A stretch of DNA of 64,000 nt from Tetracladium setigerum. Lineage: Eukaryota > Ascomycota > Leotiomycetes > Helotiales. Each line of letters begins with the position of its first letter. Position 1 is the first letter of the stretch. The notes beneath the pieces were generated by a model that was given only the letters and a program-made list of their open reading frames with translations, was not told where the DNA came from and ran no database searches. The stretch lies in NCBI GenBank assembly GCA_031472005.1, contig PZJY01000006.1:682001-746000 (forward strand). The letters run 5' to 3'. Made by a program: the position numbers and the translations under genes. Positions 11,076 to 22,182 of the stretch are shown in pieces.

Positions 11076-11947
11076 ACATCAAAAGCGATAGAATGCAGTA
11101 CTCTATGATATGGAGGCTTACGTGATTACGGCCATCCCGACTATCTTTCGGACAACGATTTTACTCTTCCAGGGTTAAGTGCAGTAAGTATCTTTGTACC
11201 GATCGATAATCGAAAGGTATAGGGTACATCAATCATTTCGGAGCCCTTCTTGAAAAGGAAGTTGGCTGTCCACCATTACTATTCGGCCGCCCCTCCTGAC
11301 CTCCTCTCAACTTGAGGCGTCCATAGCGGTGATGGTCCACCAAATAAGCTGTCAGCTCAAAACGGCAGTCCTAACCTGACAACTTCCAAACTTCGTGCAT
11401 GTCTTTCTGCTTTCCTCGACACTTCTCTAATGCTCAAATGAAGATACCTAATTTTACGTACGCGTAGGTACCTAGGGATAGATGTGTTCGCGGTCATGAC
11501 AATAGAATGATAAGAGCCAAGTAAGTAAATTGGCAAACCCTTCGAAGCAGTAGTAAGGTAAGGTAGCCACCACCAGCAGCTCAAATCCCACAACCTTTCA
11601 CATCCATCTGCACTCCACGCAGCGCCGAGGAAGATAGCCACCTACCACCCTTGCAGCCAAGCAGCCAATAACAAGACAAGCCTCCCCAAGCATCACACCA
11701 ACGGCTGTCACAAAGTCTTATCGTCGCTCTGACAAGGTTGCATCGTTATGACAATCCAGGGCCAAGATCTCGCCCTCTCCTCAACAGCTATGCGCCTGGG
11801 GTCCGAATCGTGCGATAGCTGTCAGCTCCCCTGCTTTAAATATGTCGGCCATGCCGTCCTTCTTTCTAGACGTGCTGATGAAGGTCGAGTTACTTCTTTG
11901 CACTTTTGGTTTCTTCTCGAAGTGAGTGAAGTCAAAGCAACGACAAG
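11076..11947. other. intergenic region between PMI and permease genes
   Basis: No supported gene. A mixed GTAGGTACCTAGG motif sits at 11464-11476. Frames at 11357-11641 (minus) and 11748-12041 (plus, overlapping the permease start) are shadows. Confidence 0.5.
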
Positions 11948-14095
11948 ATGGCAAGCACTACGATCGAGAATGGAAATCCGCCTTCTATTCGTGAGAAAGA
12001 TGAGGAGGAGTTGGCTGAGTTTGGCTACAAGCAAGAGTTGAAGCGCGATTGGGGCCTGATGCACAATTTTGGAATTTCCTTCTCCATCATTGCAAGTTAT
12101 CTTCCTTAATCATTTTTCACTTCGTTTGACTGACTGTTTACATTTTAGTCGGTTATCACAGGTATCACCACACTCTTCCAATATGGCTTGAACACTGGAG
12201 GACCAGGAGGTATGGATCACACTCGAAAAGCTACAAGTTGACCAAAGTCTGATAAGATACAGTAATGTCTGTCGGCTGGATTGTTGTCTCTGTTTTCACT
12301 ATGACAGTCGCTCTCAGTATGGCAGAGATTGTCTCGGCTATTCCTACCGCCGGTGGTCCCTACTATTGGGCAGCTATTCTAGCTCCTCCAAAGCACTCTG
12401 CCTTTGCGGCTTGGATTACTGGATGGTAGATTCTTCTCGAACTAAGAAATATTGTTCAGTGACTAACTGTTGAAGGTTCAATCTGCTGGGCCAAGTCGCC
12501 GTTACAACAGGTATCTCCTTCGGTCTTGCTGGTCTCATCTCAGTAACCGCAACGGTCAAATCCGCCTACGTTCCTACTCCCGCACGTACAATTGGGATCT
12601 ACGCCGCAGTTCTCATCTCTCATGCAGTTGTAAATACTTTCGGTGTTCACGTTCTACGCTACCTAAACAATACCTCCATCGCCCTCCACTCCCTTGGCGT
12701 TACAGCCATTGCTATTGCCGTTCTCGCAAAAGCACCAACCCACAAATCCGCCAAATTTGTTTTCGCAACATTCTATGATGGTACCGGAGATCCAGGCTGG
12801 TCTGTACGTGCTTCTCCAGCATATGTAGCAGCCTGCGGATCATTGATGTCACAATATACCTTAACTGGTTTTGATGCCAGTGCTCATCTCTCTGAAGAAA
12901 CACGCAAAGCATCTTGGTCTGCGCCCATTGGTGTTGTATCAAGTGTTGGCTTTTCTTCCCTCTTCGGATTCTTCGTCATTCTCTCATTTCTCTTCAGCAT
13001 CCAAGATTACGAACAAACTCTCGCCAGCGAGCGGTTCGCGCAGCCTGTGTTGCAGATTTTGGTTGACGTGTTTGGGGATGATGGTGCGGTAGTGTTGATG
13101 TCCCTAATTATGATTTGTGTCTGGCATTGTGGGTTGTTTAGTATGACCAGTAATTCCAGAATGATGTTTGCTTTTGCCAGGGATGGTGGAATCGTAAGTC
13201 CTCCAATTGCTCCATCGTTCCTCGCTTAGAACATGCCTACCCTTTCGTGCACATTCCTAACGAAATCAACATAGCCCCGTTTCTTCCACCATGTAGACGC
13301 AAAATACCGTTCGCCAATTAGGACGATCTGGCTAGGAGCATTGCTATCATTCCTCCTTGCTCTCCCCTCGCTAGGCTCCTCGGTTGCTTTTGCAGCAGCG
13401 ACATCCATTGCTACGATTGGTCTTTACATCTCCTACGGCATTCCAATTCTCATTGGACTTATATACGCCAAAGATTTCAACCCACGAAAGGGGCCGTTCA
13501 ATCTAGGATTGTTGAGTAAACCTACTGCTCTTGTTGCTGTTTTATGGATGTAAGTTTTGCGCTTCTCCTTTTTGATTGGACATGACTGGACATTTCTTTG
13601 TATTCCTCGCCATTTATCCCTTACCTCTTTTCATAAGCAAGAGATAAGATCATTCAAAGACCCACTTACTAATACCCCTCCCACAGCGCATTCATAACAA
13701 TAATCTTCTGCCTCCCCAAGCTAACCCCGTAACATCCGAAACCCTAAAGTACGTCCTTCCTTTCACACTCCCACTCCCTCTCTTCCCACCTCCTCCCCCT
13801 CTCCATTTCCCGCAACCCCTCCCCCTCCCCTAAGTTCCAAATTACTAACCCTCCTCTTCTTTCCCCCAAAAACAGTTACACCGTAGTAGCAGTGGGAATC
13901 ATAGCCATCTTCTCCCTCGTAGCCTGGTTCGTCTCCGCTCGCAAATGGTTTGTGGGACCTCAGGCCGAGATCAGAGAGGCTCAAAGGTTGGGTGTTGATA
14001 TTTTGGAGCCGGGCGCTTTGGAGGATGCCGAGGCTAAGGAGGCGGAGAGGAATAAGAGTAGTGGGGAGGCGGGGGAGGTTATTACTGGGAAGTAG
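11948..14095 (+). CDS. GABA/amino-acid permease (APC family), frame broken near the C-terminus
   Basis: Membrane transporter of the amino acid/choline (GABA permease, Uga4-like) group. Exons are 11948-12091, 12149-12209, 12263-12425, 12476-13193, 13275-13549, 13687-13748 and 13876-14095. Family stretches include HNFGISFSII/SVITGITTLFQYGLNTGGPG, MAEIVSAIPTAGGPYYW, TGFDASAHLSEETRKA and NSRMMFAFARDGGI/PRFFHHV. The first intron begins GC rather than GT (GCAAGT). In exon 6 the frame meets TAA after residues CLPKLTP. Shifting by one missing base in the CCCC run at 13714-13717 restores the family sequence (ANPVTSETLNYTVV), makes the phase fit exon 7 and gives 547 residues. As read, the product stops at about residue 469 and loses the last membrane segment and the cytoplasmic tail. 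It is tail-to-tail with the GTP cyclohydrolase II gene. Confidence 0.85.
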
Positions 14096-14624
14096 GTAGA
14101 ATGGGTTGGGAGGGTTAGGATGGTTTGGGATGGGTAGAGAAAGAGATGAGATTTGAGAATTGAGGGGAGGGAGGTTTACTGTAGCGGATACCCTTTGCGA
14201 GCGAGTGATTGAAATAAGTTAATGATGGAGTAGTAATAGTATTCAATAATTGCAGATTTTGATTTTGAAAACTTTCATAGTTAAAATTTCTTTTCCTATG
14301 CTGATTGATAGATTTGACTTAAATATGAATCTACGCCTTTTGGAAATGCTGTTCACCTCTTTTGCTTATCATATAATGCATCTAGTCTTTCTTCCAAATA
14401 AACCTCCCTATATCATCATCTTATTTCGGCTCTTCTTATATAGATAACCGAACGCCTCCCTCCCCATACTCAAGATAGGTAACTGTCCATATGACGAGGA
14501 CTGAGGGAACCAGACTTTTTTTGGAAACTACTCATCAATTTCTCAATCGGCTCGGCTCGGCGCTCTTCTTCTTCTTCTCTCTCTAATTTTGGACGACTGA
14601 TTTTCTTGGGGTAGATATGTAATT
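14096..14624. other. convergent 3' region between permease and rib1
   Basis: AT-rich sequence after both stop codons; shared 3' untranslated region of two convergent genes. No gene seen. Confidence 0.5.
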
Positions 14625-15915
14625 TTATGACGGTTCGCCCATCGCAAGCATATGTCCCATTTTCTCAATCTGTTTCAACGAAAAGCCATATTAGCGCACA
14701 ATTCTTGTATAGTACGACAGAAAGAGATTGGAAATGGAAAATGGAAAACATACCTTTGTCTTCAAATACCCACCCACCTCCTCACTCCTAATTCCCTTCT
14801 CGCCCCTCCAAGCCAACGGAATCATAGCCACCCTCTCCTTAACAACGACCTCCCTATTCGGCCCCTCAACCGCCCTCACCTTCTCTGGATTATTCGTCAT
14901 CAGCCGAATTTCCTGCTGTCCCAAGTCCTGCAACATGGCCGTCGCCAGCCCATAGCTCCTCGCGTCGGCCGGATGCCTGAGCAACAAATTCGCTTCCACG
15001 GTGTCAGATCCCAGATCTTGGAGATTGTAGGCTTTGAGCTTCTCGCCCAGTCCAATGCCGCGGCCTTCTTGGCGGAGGTAGATGATGATGCCGCCCGAGG
15101 AGGATGGGAGAGACATCAGGCGAGCGGCTTCGTCGAGTTGCTCGCCGCAGTCGCAACGTGCCGACCAGACTGTCTCGCCCGTGTAGCATTCGGAGTGAAT
15201 GCGGACCATTGCTGGTTCTGCTGCTGCCTCTACACCCGCACTATTGTCTGGGTTTGCGTTTCCTTGTCCCGCCTGCTTGGTGGGATCTTTCGAAGTCGTT
15301 CGGCCAGGAAATAATCGACCAGTATATGCCCCTCGAATCAACCTATCCATCTCCGTTTCCCCATCCCTCACACGATCCAAACTCCGACTACGAATCCCAT
15401 TCCCAAACACAATCGCAAGATGTTCCTTATTGTCCTCGCTATTCTGATATAAATGCAGGAACATCTCCGGCCCCCCGGGAATAGTAGTGGGAATGCGCGC
15501 GCGAACAACACACGTTACATCTGGTAGTTTCTTGAGGAGTTTCGGTTTTTCTCGCCGCACCCGCCCGTTGAGGTGCTGGAGTCCACGGGGACGGAGCGCG
15601 GGAGGTGTTGTCGCGACGGAGTTTGATTGCCGGGTGTAGAGGGGGGTGTGAAGGCGGGGAGACAAGATCCGGGAGGTGGGTGTCTTCGAGGTCGGTTTCG
15701 CTACGTTCGTCTGGTGAGTCGAAGGTTGAGTGTGAGGCTATTGTTGAGTGGCGTGGTAAGAGAGCATTGAGATCGAGTTCCGAGATTGCGCGCGAGACGG
15801 GGATGGGTCGTGGGGAGTAGAAGGGAGGTGGGAGTTTGGAGATTGTGTCGGTTTGGTGGTTGTGGTGGTGTTGGCTGTCGTCTTGCCAGGAGGGTGGGGT
15901 GTCTAGGTCAGGCAT
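14625..15915 (-). CDS. rib1: GTP cyclohydrolase II (riboflavin step 1), frame change in N-terminal linker
   Basis: Converts GTP to 2,5-diamino-6-ribosylamino-pyrimidinone phosphate, the first step of riboflavin synthesis. The core is complete: zinc cysteines in ECYTGETVWSARCDCGEQL, then IIYLRQEGRGIGLGEKLKAY, DTVEANLLL, and IRLMTNNPEKV. A last intron (14670-14753) joins KTK to IEKMGHMLAMGEPS and the stop at 14625. The ATG at 15915 opens a fungal-type N-terminal extension (MPDLDTPPSWQ..., then SRAISELDLNALL). Between 15640 and 15660 the reading frame changes: the upstream frame ends in LPDLVSP, while the catalytic frame enters as SPRLHTPLYTRQS. A two-base loss (or one-base gain) near the G runs at 15641-15646 and 15656-15659 reconciles them (about 401-402 residues). 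A weak intron from a GTCTCC donor would also restore phase. Confidence 0.88.
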
Positions 15916-17284
15916 TGTGAGGATGTTTGTAAGGGGGAAAGAGGCATAAGACTCTGAAGTTGAATTGGAGAAGAAGCGAAGTTATAAATCCAAGTGGAAT
16001 TGGGTTGTGATGGGGGGAAAGTTGTCGGTAGTTGTAGTAGTCAGCAAACTGGTCTTTTCTTTTGGCGGGCGCTGTTCCGCTGGTGACGGATCACGGATGC
16101 GAAAGAACCATCTCGCCGAGGTCGCTTGACGGCTGTCCCGCTCGGCAGCGAGGCAGGTGAATGGTAATCATCGTCAAGTGGTGACAAAGCAACTTAATCT
16201 GCTTTTCAATGCGGCCAATTTGATGGCTGTCATATTTAAGGATTCAGATTGGACTTGATTGTTGTTTTGTTGTACGTTGTTAGCATAATCTTGACGTCAG
16301 CTGAGAAAGTGTATTCTGGAACTGCATCCTCAGATCTATCTCAAGATGTTGTTGGATCACGTGATACACTGGTCGGCTGGCCTTCGAGTTTTTCCCCACT
16401 CTTCTCGACTCATGCTCGCCCTCTTTCTCTATACCAAGGGAATTGATTGCTTGTAAATTTGTACTATATCACCTCCCTGATTCATAACAACGTTCTTGGC
16501 AAGAGTGTTACTTTCGTCTAGGTAGGTGGTCTAGCATCAACACCAGGTTCGCCTTCAACCATTCTAGAAAAAGCTCGGTCATTGCAGTGATTGCACAGAA
16601 CTGCGTTTGTGCATACGTGAAAATTATGCTTAGTCTTATTCTAACCAGAATGATACTGACAATATAATGAAAGCATACACAACTTTTACTTTTTGGGGGA
16701 GTTTATGTAGTCTCAAGACTTGACGGCATTGGAAAAGTTTAGAATGTCTCGAAAGGCTGAATAATCTCTTGATACTCATATATTGCATATCAATCGCGTG
16801 TGTGAAGATTATACATTGATATATTCTGTACAATAGCCGATTTTGCTTCTACAATAGTTAAGCGAGAACCTGAGGAAATCTCAACACCCTATCTCAAGGG
16901 AACGTGTGCTTACTTGCTACATATTGAAAGAATTTCGCATTGACACGGAATCAACCCATCATCGAACCCCCTTTTCATTCTTGCGTTTACTATTGTCCCA
17001 GGAAGCTTGCTAACAGTACCTTCGAAAGGCAGCTAGCTCAATGATTTGGAGACATTAAATGGACAGAAGAGAAGCCAGCCCTCAAAAACCTATGTACCAA
17101 TACTCGCCATTCCTCGCTTAGGAAAGTCTCTCTACCTGAGAGCCTCACGCACACCACACTGTCGCTTATAATTTCAGTAATGTAGGTAGGTAGGTATTGA
17201 AACAAGTCTCATTATTGATGTTCCCCTACTCCAGTGAGTGAGTGATTATCACATCCCAAACAAACCAAAGCATCACCCAATAAT
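15916..17284. other. intergenic, rib1 promoter side
   Basis: 1.4 kb with no recognised gene. TAGGTAGG-type motifs occur at 16519-16528 and 17182-17196. Confidence 0.5.
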
Positions 17285-19390
17285 CTAATCATCACCGCTC
17301 AAAAGCAGCGTTTGCGAACTCGAACTCGACCGCACAGGCTTCCTCTTGAATTGCATCACCGGTCTCCGTTTCCCCCTATCCAAGTCCCTCATTTCCAGGC
17401 TACCACCCCCTTCACTCTGATTGACTTCACCGCCACTATTACCACTACCACCACCATCCCTCATCGACTCCTCCAAAAGTTTCGCTCTCACAGTCCGAAT
17501 CTTCTTCTCCCCCTCCTCATCAACCATAACCTCATACGCCACTTTCGGTCTCCCATCCCCGCCATCACCCACCACAACCGGCCCCACACCATTAGCACTC
17601 TCCCACACAGGCATCGGCATCATGTTCCACTCTCCATCCCAGACGTTCGCAGCATCCATTTGCTCGTCCAAGATCCGCGCTAATTGCGTCGCGCTCAGAG
17701 CTTGTTGTCGTCGGTCGAATCGCGTGCGGTAGTATCTTTGACGGATGAATTTGCTAATGCCCAGCCATAGGCCGAAGAATACGAGCAGCGTAGGTGCAAT
17801 GATCAAGTAGTCATAGCGGAATGTGACCACGTCGCGGCTACGAAGAACGAATGAGGCACTGCCTCGTTCTAGATTTCCGTTAATAGTATGGAGATAGTTC
17901 TTCATGCCCTCAGTTAACTTAATAAAGGCGGTATCATGGAAGACTGTTTTTGTCGAGAGAAATGCTGCCAGGACAAGGCGCTGTATGTCATCTTTCATAG
18001 AAAGACGAGAAGCATCTATCTTCCTTCCGTCCAAGGAACCAACGTAGCCTTGAAGTACAAAGACAGAGCCTACATCCGCGATCTGCTTGATCTTAGGGTA
18101 CGAGAAGTTGAACCGTAGGATATAAAGTAGTCCTTCGGGGAAATCTTTTCTGTGGCTGAGTTCTTCGAGGGATAAGCAGTCGCTATCGCTAAAGCAATAT
18201 TTTGTTGCTTGAGTGCATGAAAGAGCTGGTCGGCCCATTTTGATGCGATAACCGGCGGAGGTTGTGCTTTCGATTTCCGGATTTCCCGCAATTGATTCGG
18301 TTGCATACCATGGGTCGGTACTTTCTGTTGAGCTCAATACAAATGCAGAGTCAATGATGAAGCCAAACGAGGTATTTAGACTTCTAGCTGTTTGGCCGGG
18401 TTCGGTGTAGGCGTTGAGTATAAGCCGGCCGATGCCTTCATATTTAGGTCCCTTTGCCGACACAAAATTGCTTACATTATTCCATCGGTTATACCCAGCT
18501 TCACCCTTGCTGTCGACATGAAACCAATTTTCATCTGTCACGCAATATCCTTCCACAACCTGCTTTAGATCGAGATGAGTTTGAAGACCGAAGTCTGTAG
18601 CGTCCACAACATATCTGTAATTAATCTCCTGGGTTCGATGAAGGTATTGGAAAAATAACGCGCTCCTGTTTGAAGTATCCTCTGTTACCTCCGCGCGGCC
18701 TAGAGATCGCATGACAGACGCTCCGATCACACCATCTACTTTCATCTCGTCATTGTGATTTTGAATGTCCACCAAGGGTAGAGCGACCTCAAGGGGCTGA
18801 ACGGGAGCAACGGAATAATCTTGAACCTCAAGCCAGCCGGAATACGCTATACTCAGCGATAAACTAAGCGCTGCCAAAGAGGAAGAGAGGAGGAGAAGCC
18901 CAATCCCGGTGCAAATGTCTTTTTTTGTTGGTCGCACAAACGGCTGGGTTGAAATATCTGTATCCCTAACACTGCGTCGCAACCTGGCCGGAGGAGTAGT
19001 TCGTCGACTCGATTTGAAGATCCCTAGAACATATGAGATCATGGAAAATGTAGCTGTCCATGGGTCAGGTGAGTTCCAGAACGCGACGAGACCGACGAAT
19101 CTGATTCTGCCCTTGGCTGAGATGAAGCCGACAACGTGTCCAGCGATGATCTGCCATAGGAAGGTGAAGAGGAACTGAATGATGATGGCGTAGATGGCGA
19201 CAATGAAGGGCCTTTGATCCTTGCTGTAAGCGATGGCGGTTATGCCTTTGCCGTTAATTGGGAAAGTGAATGGTTTGTGTAAGATATATTTGTTGGGTGG
19301 GGGTTGGCGTAGGCTTCCATCGTTGTGCTTGTCCAACTTGTCGCTTAGTGCGCGGTTGAGAGGTAACCTTTTTTTTCGGGGACCATACAT
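17285..19390 (-). CDS. orphan polytopic membrane protein, 701 residues
   Basis: A single uninterrupted exon. Predicted membrane segments are at about residues 61-86 (PFIVAIYAIIIQFLFTFLW), weakly 98-124, strongly 162-186 (GIGLLLLSSSLAALSLSLS), and near residues 550-575 (YLIIAPTLLVFFGLWLGIS). Between the third and fourth lies a large, mostly non-cytoplasmic-looking domain of about 360 residues with several Asn-X-Ser/Thr sites and a small set of cysteines (LSCTQATKYCFSDSDC). The tail after the last segment is charged, with an acidic stretch, a Gly/Ser-rich part and a basic end. This layout (short cytosolic N-term, three helices, ectodomain, one helix, tail) is common among unnamed ascomycete surface proteins. 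I cannot assign a function. The ATG at 19390 is the first Met of the open frame. Confidence 0.75.
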   Translation of the reverse strand: MYGPRKKRLPLNRALSDKLDKHNDGSLRQPPPNKYILHKPFTFPINGKGITAIAYSKDQRPFIVAIYAIIIQFLFTFLWQIIAGHVVGFISAKGRIRFVGLVAFWNSPDPWTATFSMISYVLGIFKSSRRTTPPARLRRSVRDTDISTQPFVRPTKKDICTGIGLLLLSSSLAALSLSLSIAYSGWLEVQDYSVAPVQPLEVALPLVDIQNHNDEMKVDGVIGASVMRSLGRAEVTEDTSNRSALFFQYLHRTQEINYRYVVDATDFGLQTHLDLKQVVEGYCVTDENWFHVDSKGEAGYNRWNNVSNFVSAKGPKYEGIGRLILNAYTEPGQTARSLNTSFGFIIDSAFVLSSTESTDPWYATESIAGNPEIESTTSAGYRIKMGRPALSCTQATKYCFSDSDCLSLEELSHRKDFPEGLLYILRFNFSYPKIKQIADVGSVFVLQGYVGSLDGRKIDASRLSMKDDIQRLVLAAFLSTKTVFHDTAFIKLTEGMKNYLHTINGNLERGSASFVLRSRDVVTFRYDYLIIAPTLLVFFGLWLGISKFIRQRYYRTRFDRRQQALSATQLARILDEQMDAANVWDGEWNMMPMPVWESANGVGPVVVGDGGDGRPKVAYEVMVDEEGEKKIRTVRAKLLEESMRDGGGSGNSGGEVNQSEGGGSLEMRDLDRGKRRPVMQFKRKPVRSSSSSQTLLLSGDD

Positions 19391-19994
19391 AGATTTAATA
19401 CCAAACCTTTGGGCGGGTACAATTGGATGGGTAACACAGATTCCTCTTTTATACAGCCTTGCTGAATGGAGGCGTCGACAAAGTCATTGACTCCTCTCGA
19501 GCTGAATGCATTGAAAGCCCACTGTCTTGGCATCAAGATTGGGGGAATGTGCACAACACGTCGTTGGCCTGTTCTTCTCTTTTCTCACTTGGCAATGTAA
19601 GCTTTCGGATATTGACACCAAAATCTCAGAGCGGCGGCTCAGATGCGGCTCAAATGTATTGCGAAAGCAGAAATCTTAAACAGAAAACGCCATGACAAAC
19701 AAGTGCTTAAGAGGAATACGGAAGGAGCGTAACGCCAAGGAAGGGGCGAAGGAAAGTCCAAATATTACCTTCTGCACAAGGAAAAAGAACCTCAAAAACT
19801 TTCCGGAAATCAAATTCATAAATTGACATGCTTGCATGGTATCCCCCGTTTTGTCCAAATCCTCGCTCGCTAGCATGCTGGTATCAAAGAGTCTGAACTT
19901 CTTTAGAGCCCAAAACTCCCAATACAAAATATCAAAATGACTATCAATTCAAACAAGCATCATGCATACATCGTTAAAAACGTAAATAGACCGA
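19391..19994. other. intergenic region between two minus-strand genes
   Basis: Promoter of the 701-residue membrane protein and 3' side of the DUF7514 gene. Nothing else recognised. Confidence 0.5.
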
Positions 19995-22182
19995 CTAGTA
20001 CCGTCTGGTAGAGTAATCGTCAAAACCGGAAGTTCTAGGTTTACTATCCCGATACCATTCCTCACTTGGTGCTCCTCTCAGGGGTATGCTATCTCTTGGA
20101 TCCACGCCAACAGAGGAGCCACCTCGGTCGTACAGATCACCCGCTGCACGCGAATCTTGGTAGCGATCCCATTGCTCTGCTTCGCGGGGACTTTGGAAAT
20201 CGTTTGTGAAGCGTGAGTTTGGATCTTCCTCTGGGATGCGACGACCGCTATATTGCTCTCTCCTTTCGCCTGCTGGTGGTGGTGGTGGTGGGAAAGCTGA
20301 ATTACTAGAGCCGTATGATCGAGGACTGAATGTGTTTTGGCTGGGTATAAAATTACTGGATGACGATGTCGGGTTGGGACCGTAGGAGGAAGAGTTGATA
20401 TCGATGGGTGTAGAGTTACTGAAACTTTTGAGAGGTGGACTGCTTGTTCTTCGATGACCAGATCGAGATGGGACATATGAGTCTCGTCGAGCATCACTGT
20501 TGTTACGGCTATGTCTTATTTCGGGAATCTCGGATTCTCTTGTTCTGCTCGTAGATTTGGCCCTGGTAGGACGATTGTTTGAAGGATTTAAGTTCTCGTA
20601 AACACGCCCATTTCCAGGCTGGGAGACATAAGGTTGGCGGTCTCGTTCAATCTTAGGACCTTCATCAGTATTGCTAGAAACATCTGACCCTGGAGCTCCA
20701 GAATAAGGCGCCCGCTCACGCTCAATTGGTTTTGCTGTGGTTGGCGATCTTTTGTCCTGATGGATCTCAACCGGGGCCCGGTGAGATTGTGTGTTTCGAC
20801 TGGATTGCGATGTTGACGGCTGGCGTTGCAGGGGAGGGCTTTGAATTGAGTCTTTCCGCTTAGGCGTGGAGCCAAGGTCTTCTAGAAAATCCTTGATTGC
20901 TCCATCCAGAAGTTTTCTAGAATTCCAGTCTTCCACTTCGGGGAGTAGGTGACGCGAGATTTGTTTTGGAAGTCTCTCCGGCTTTCCATCAATCATTACC
21001 CCATCTGCATTAACAGGCATGGCTAGAACAACTCTCTCTAATCTCTTCCACTCTTCCTCTGGATGAGATATTATCTGTATTGTCATCCAGTGTGCAAATC
21101 CTAGAGGTGTCAAGGAGGGGATAGTGCAGGGCATGCTAGGCTGCTCTTGAACAAGATGATGTTGGCAACCTAAATCCTGATATAGCTGAGAGATGTTCTC
21201 GTTTGATTGAGAACGGAATATAGACAGTAGAGGATGAGGTTCCTTCTCGAGAGGATGCTTGGCGTAATACTCTGCCATCTTTGCTGGTGTCACAACAATG
21301 CTATTTTTTGGCGCGAAATCTTCAATCTGCAGGACTGTTAGCAACTTCCAAGCTTCATATCGTTGGCATAGCACCTACAATGTGATTTGCCAGCCCTCTT
21401 AAAACCTGCCCCAATCGCTGTGTCGGTTTGCCCTGATCGAACAGCTTTCCCCATTTGTGATCAACCGCAGAGAGTTCCGCTGTCGAGTATGAGCGACCAG
21501 TGGGCAAAGGGCGAGGCGGTCCCCTCACATCAGAGAAGCGCGCATTGGAAGGTTTCTCCAACGGACTCCCCGGGGGAGATCTCGTCGATTGCATAGGAGG
21601 GGGTGGGTATGATGTTCTCGGCGGCGCTTGAGCCGGAGAAGGAGGGGTATAGACTCTGCGAGTTGATGGCGGGGGAGAAGATGTTGAGCTCGACTCTTTT
21701 GATCGCTGTCGTTGCATCGGAGGAGGCCCTCTAGATGTATCCATTCGCATTCGACTAGTTGTATCATCCACGCTTCCCGTTTGCTTCAAATGTTCCATCA
21801 CTGTAGTACCAAGCGTTAGCAAGTGTCACAATATGATAATGTGATGAGGCTGGAAGAGCCGCATATGCTAGCTACGAACGAACGAACCTTCTCTTTTGAT
21901 TTTCTCTGTGATAGCAGCTATGACTTCGGGAGAGACATCGCTGACTTTGTCTACGGGTTCGGGTCGTGCTGGTGCGGCCGGCATTCTGTCGCTGAAAATG
22001 GGAGGGGAGTAGCGTTGTTGAGCATGACTCCAGCGCGGGGAATTGAGGTTATCTCTATCTCGTTGTTGCTCGGAGGAGGGATAGTGGCCCGAGTATTCTG
22101 GTGTGGCATCACTTGGGAAATAGCCTGCCGACTGATCGCTGCCTCGTCCTTGGAGGGGACGACCATAAGCGTCGTAGTCCAT
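19995..22182 (-). CDS. DUF7514-domain protein with Pro/Ser-rich flanks
   Basis: Exons 22182-21888, 21800-21379 and 21326-19995 (introns of 87 and 52 nt) give 682 residues. The centre, residues about 205-380, is the conserved fungal domain now called DUF7514. It starts at SAVDHKWGKLFDQGKPTQRLG, continues with IEDFAPKNSIVVTPAKMAEYY and DLGCQHHLVQEQPSMPCTIP, and ends near ERLPKQISRHLLP. Both flanks are low-complexity: the N-terminal part is Pro/Ser/Arg-rich and the C-terminal 280 residues are Ser/Arg/Asn-rich with a polyproline run. The exon junctions fall at the domain's start and inside its first block (LANHI/IEDF). Disordered flanks around one globular domain suggest a scaffold or regulatory protein, but no function is established. 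Confidence 0.82.
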
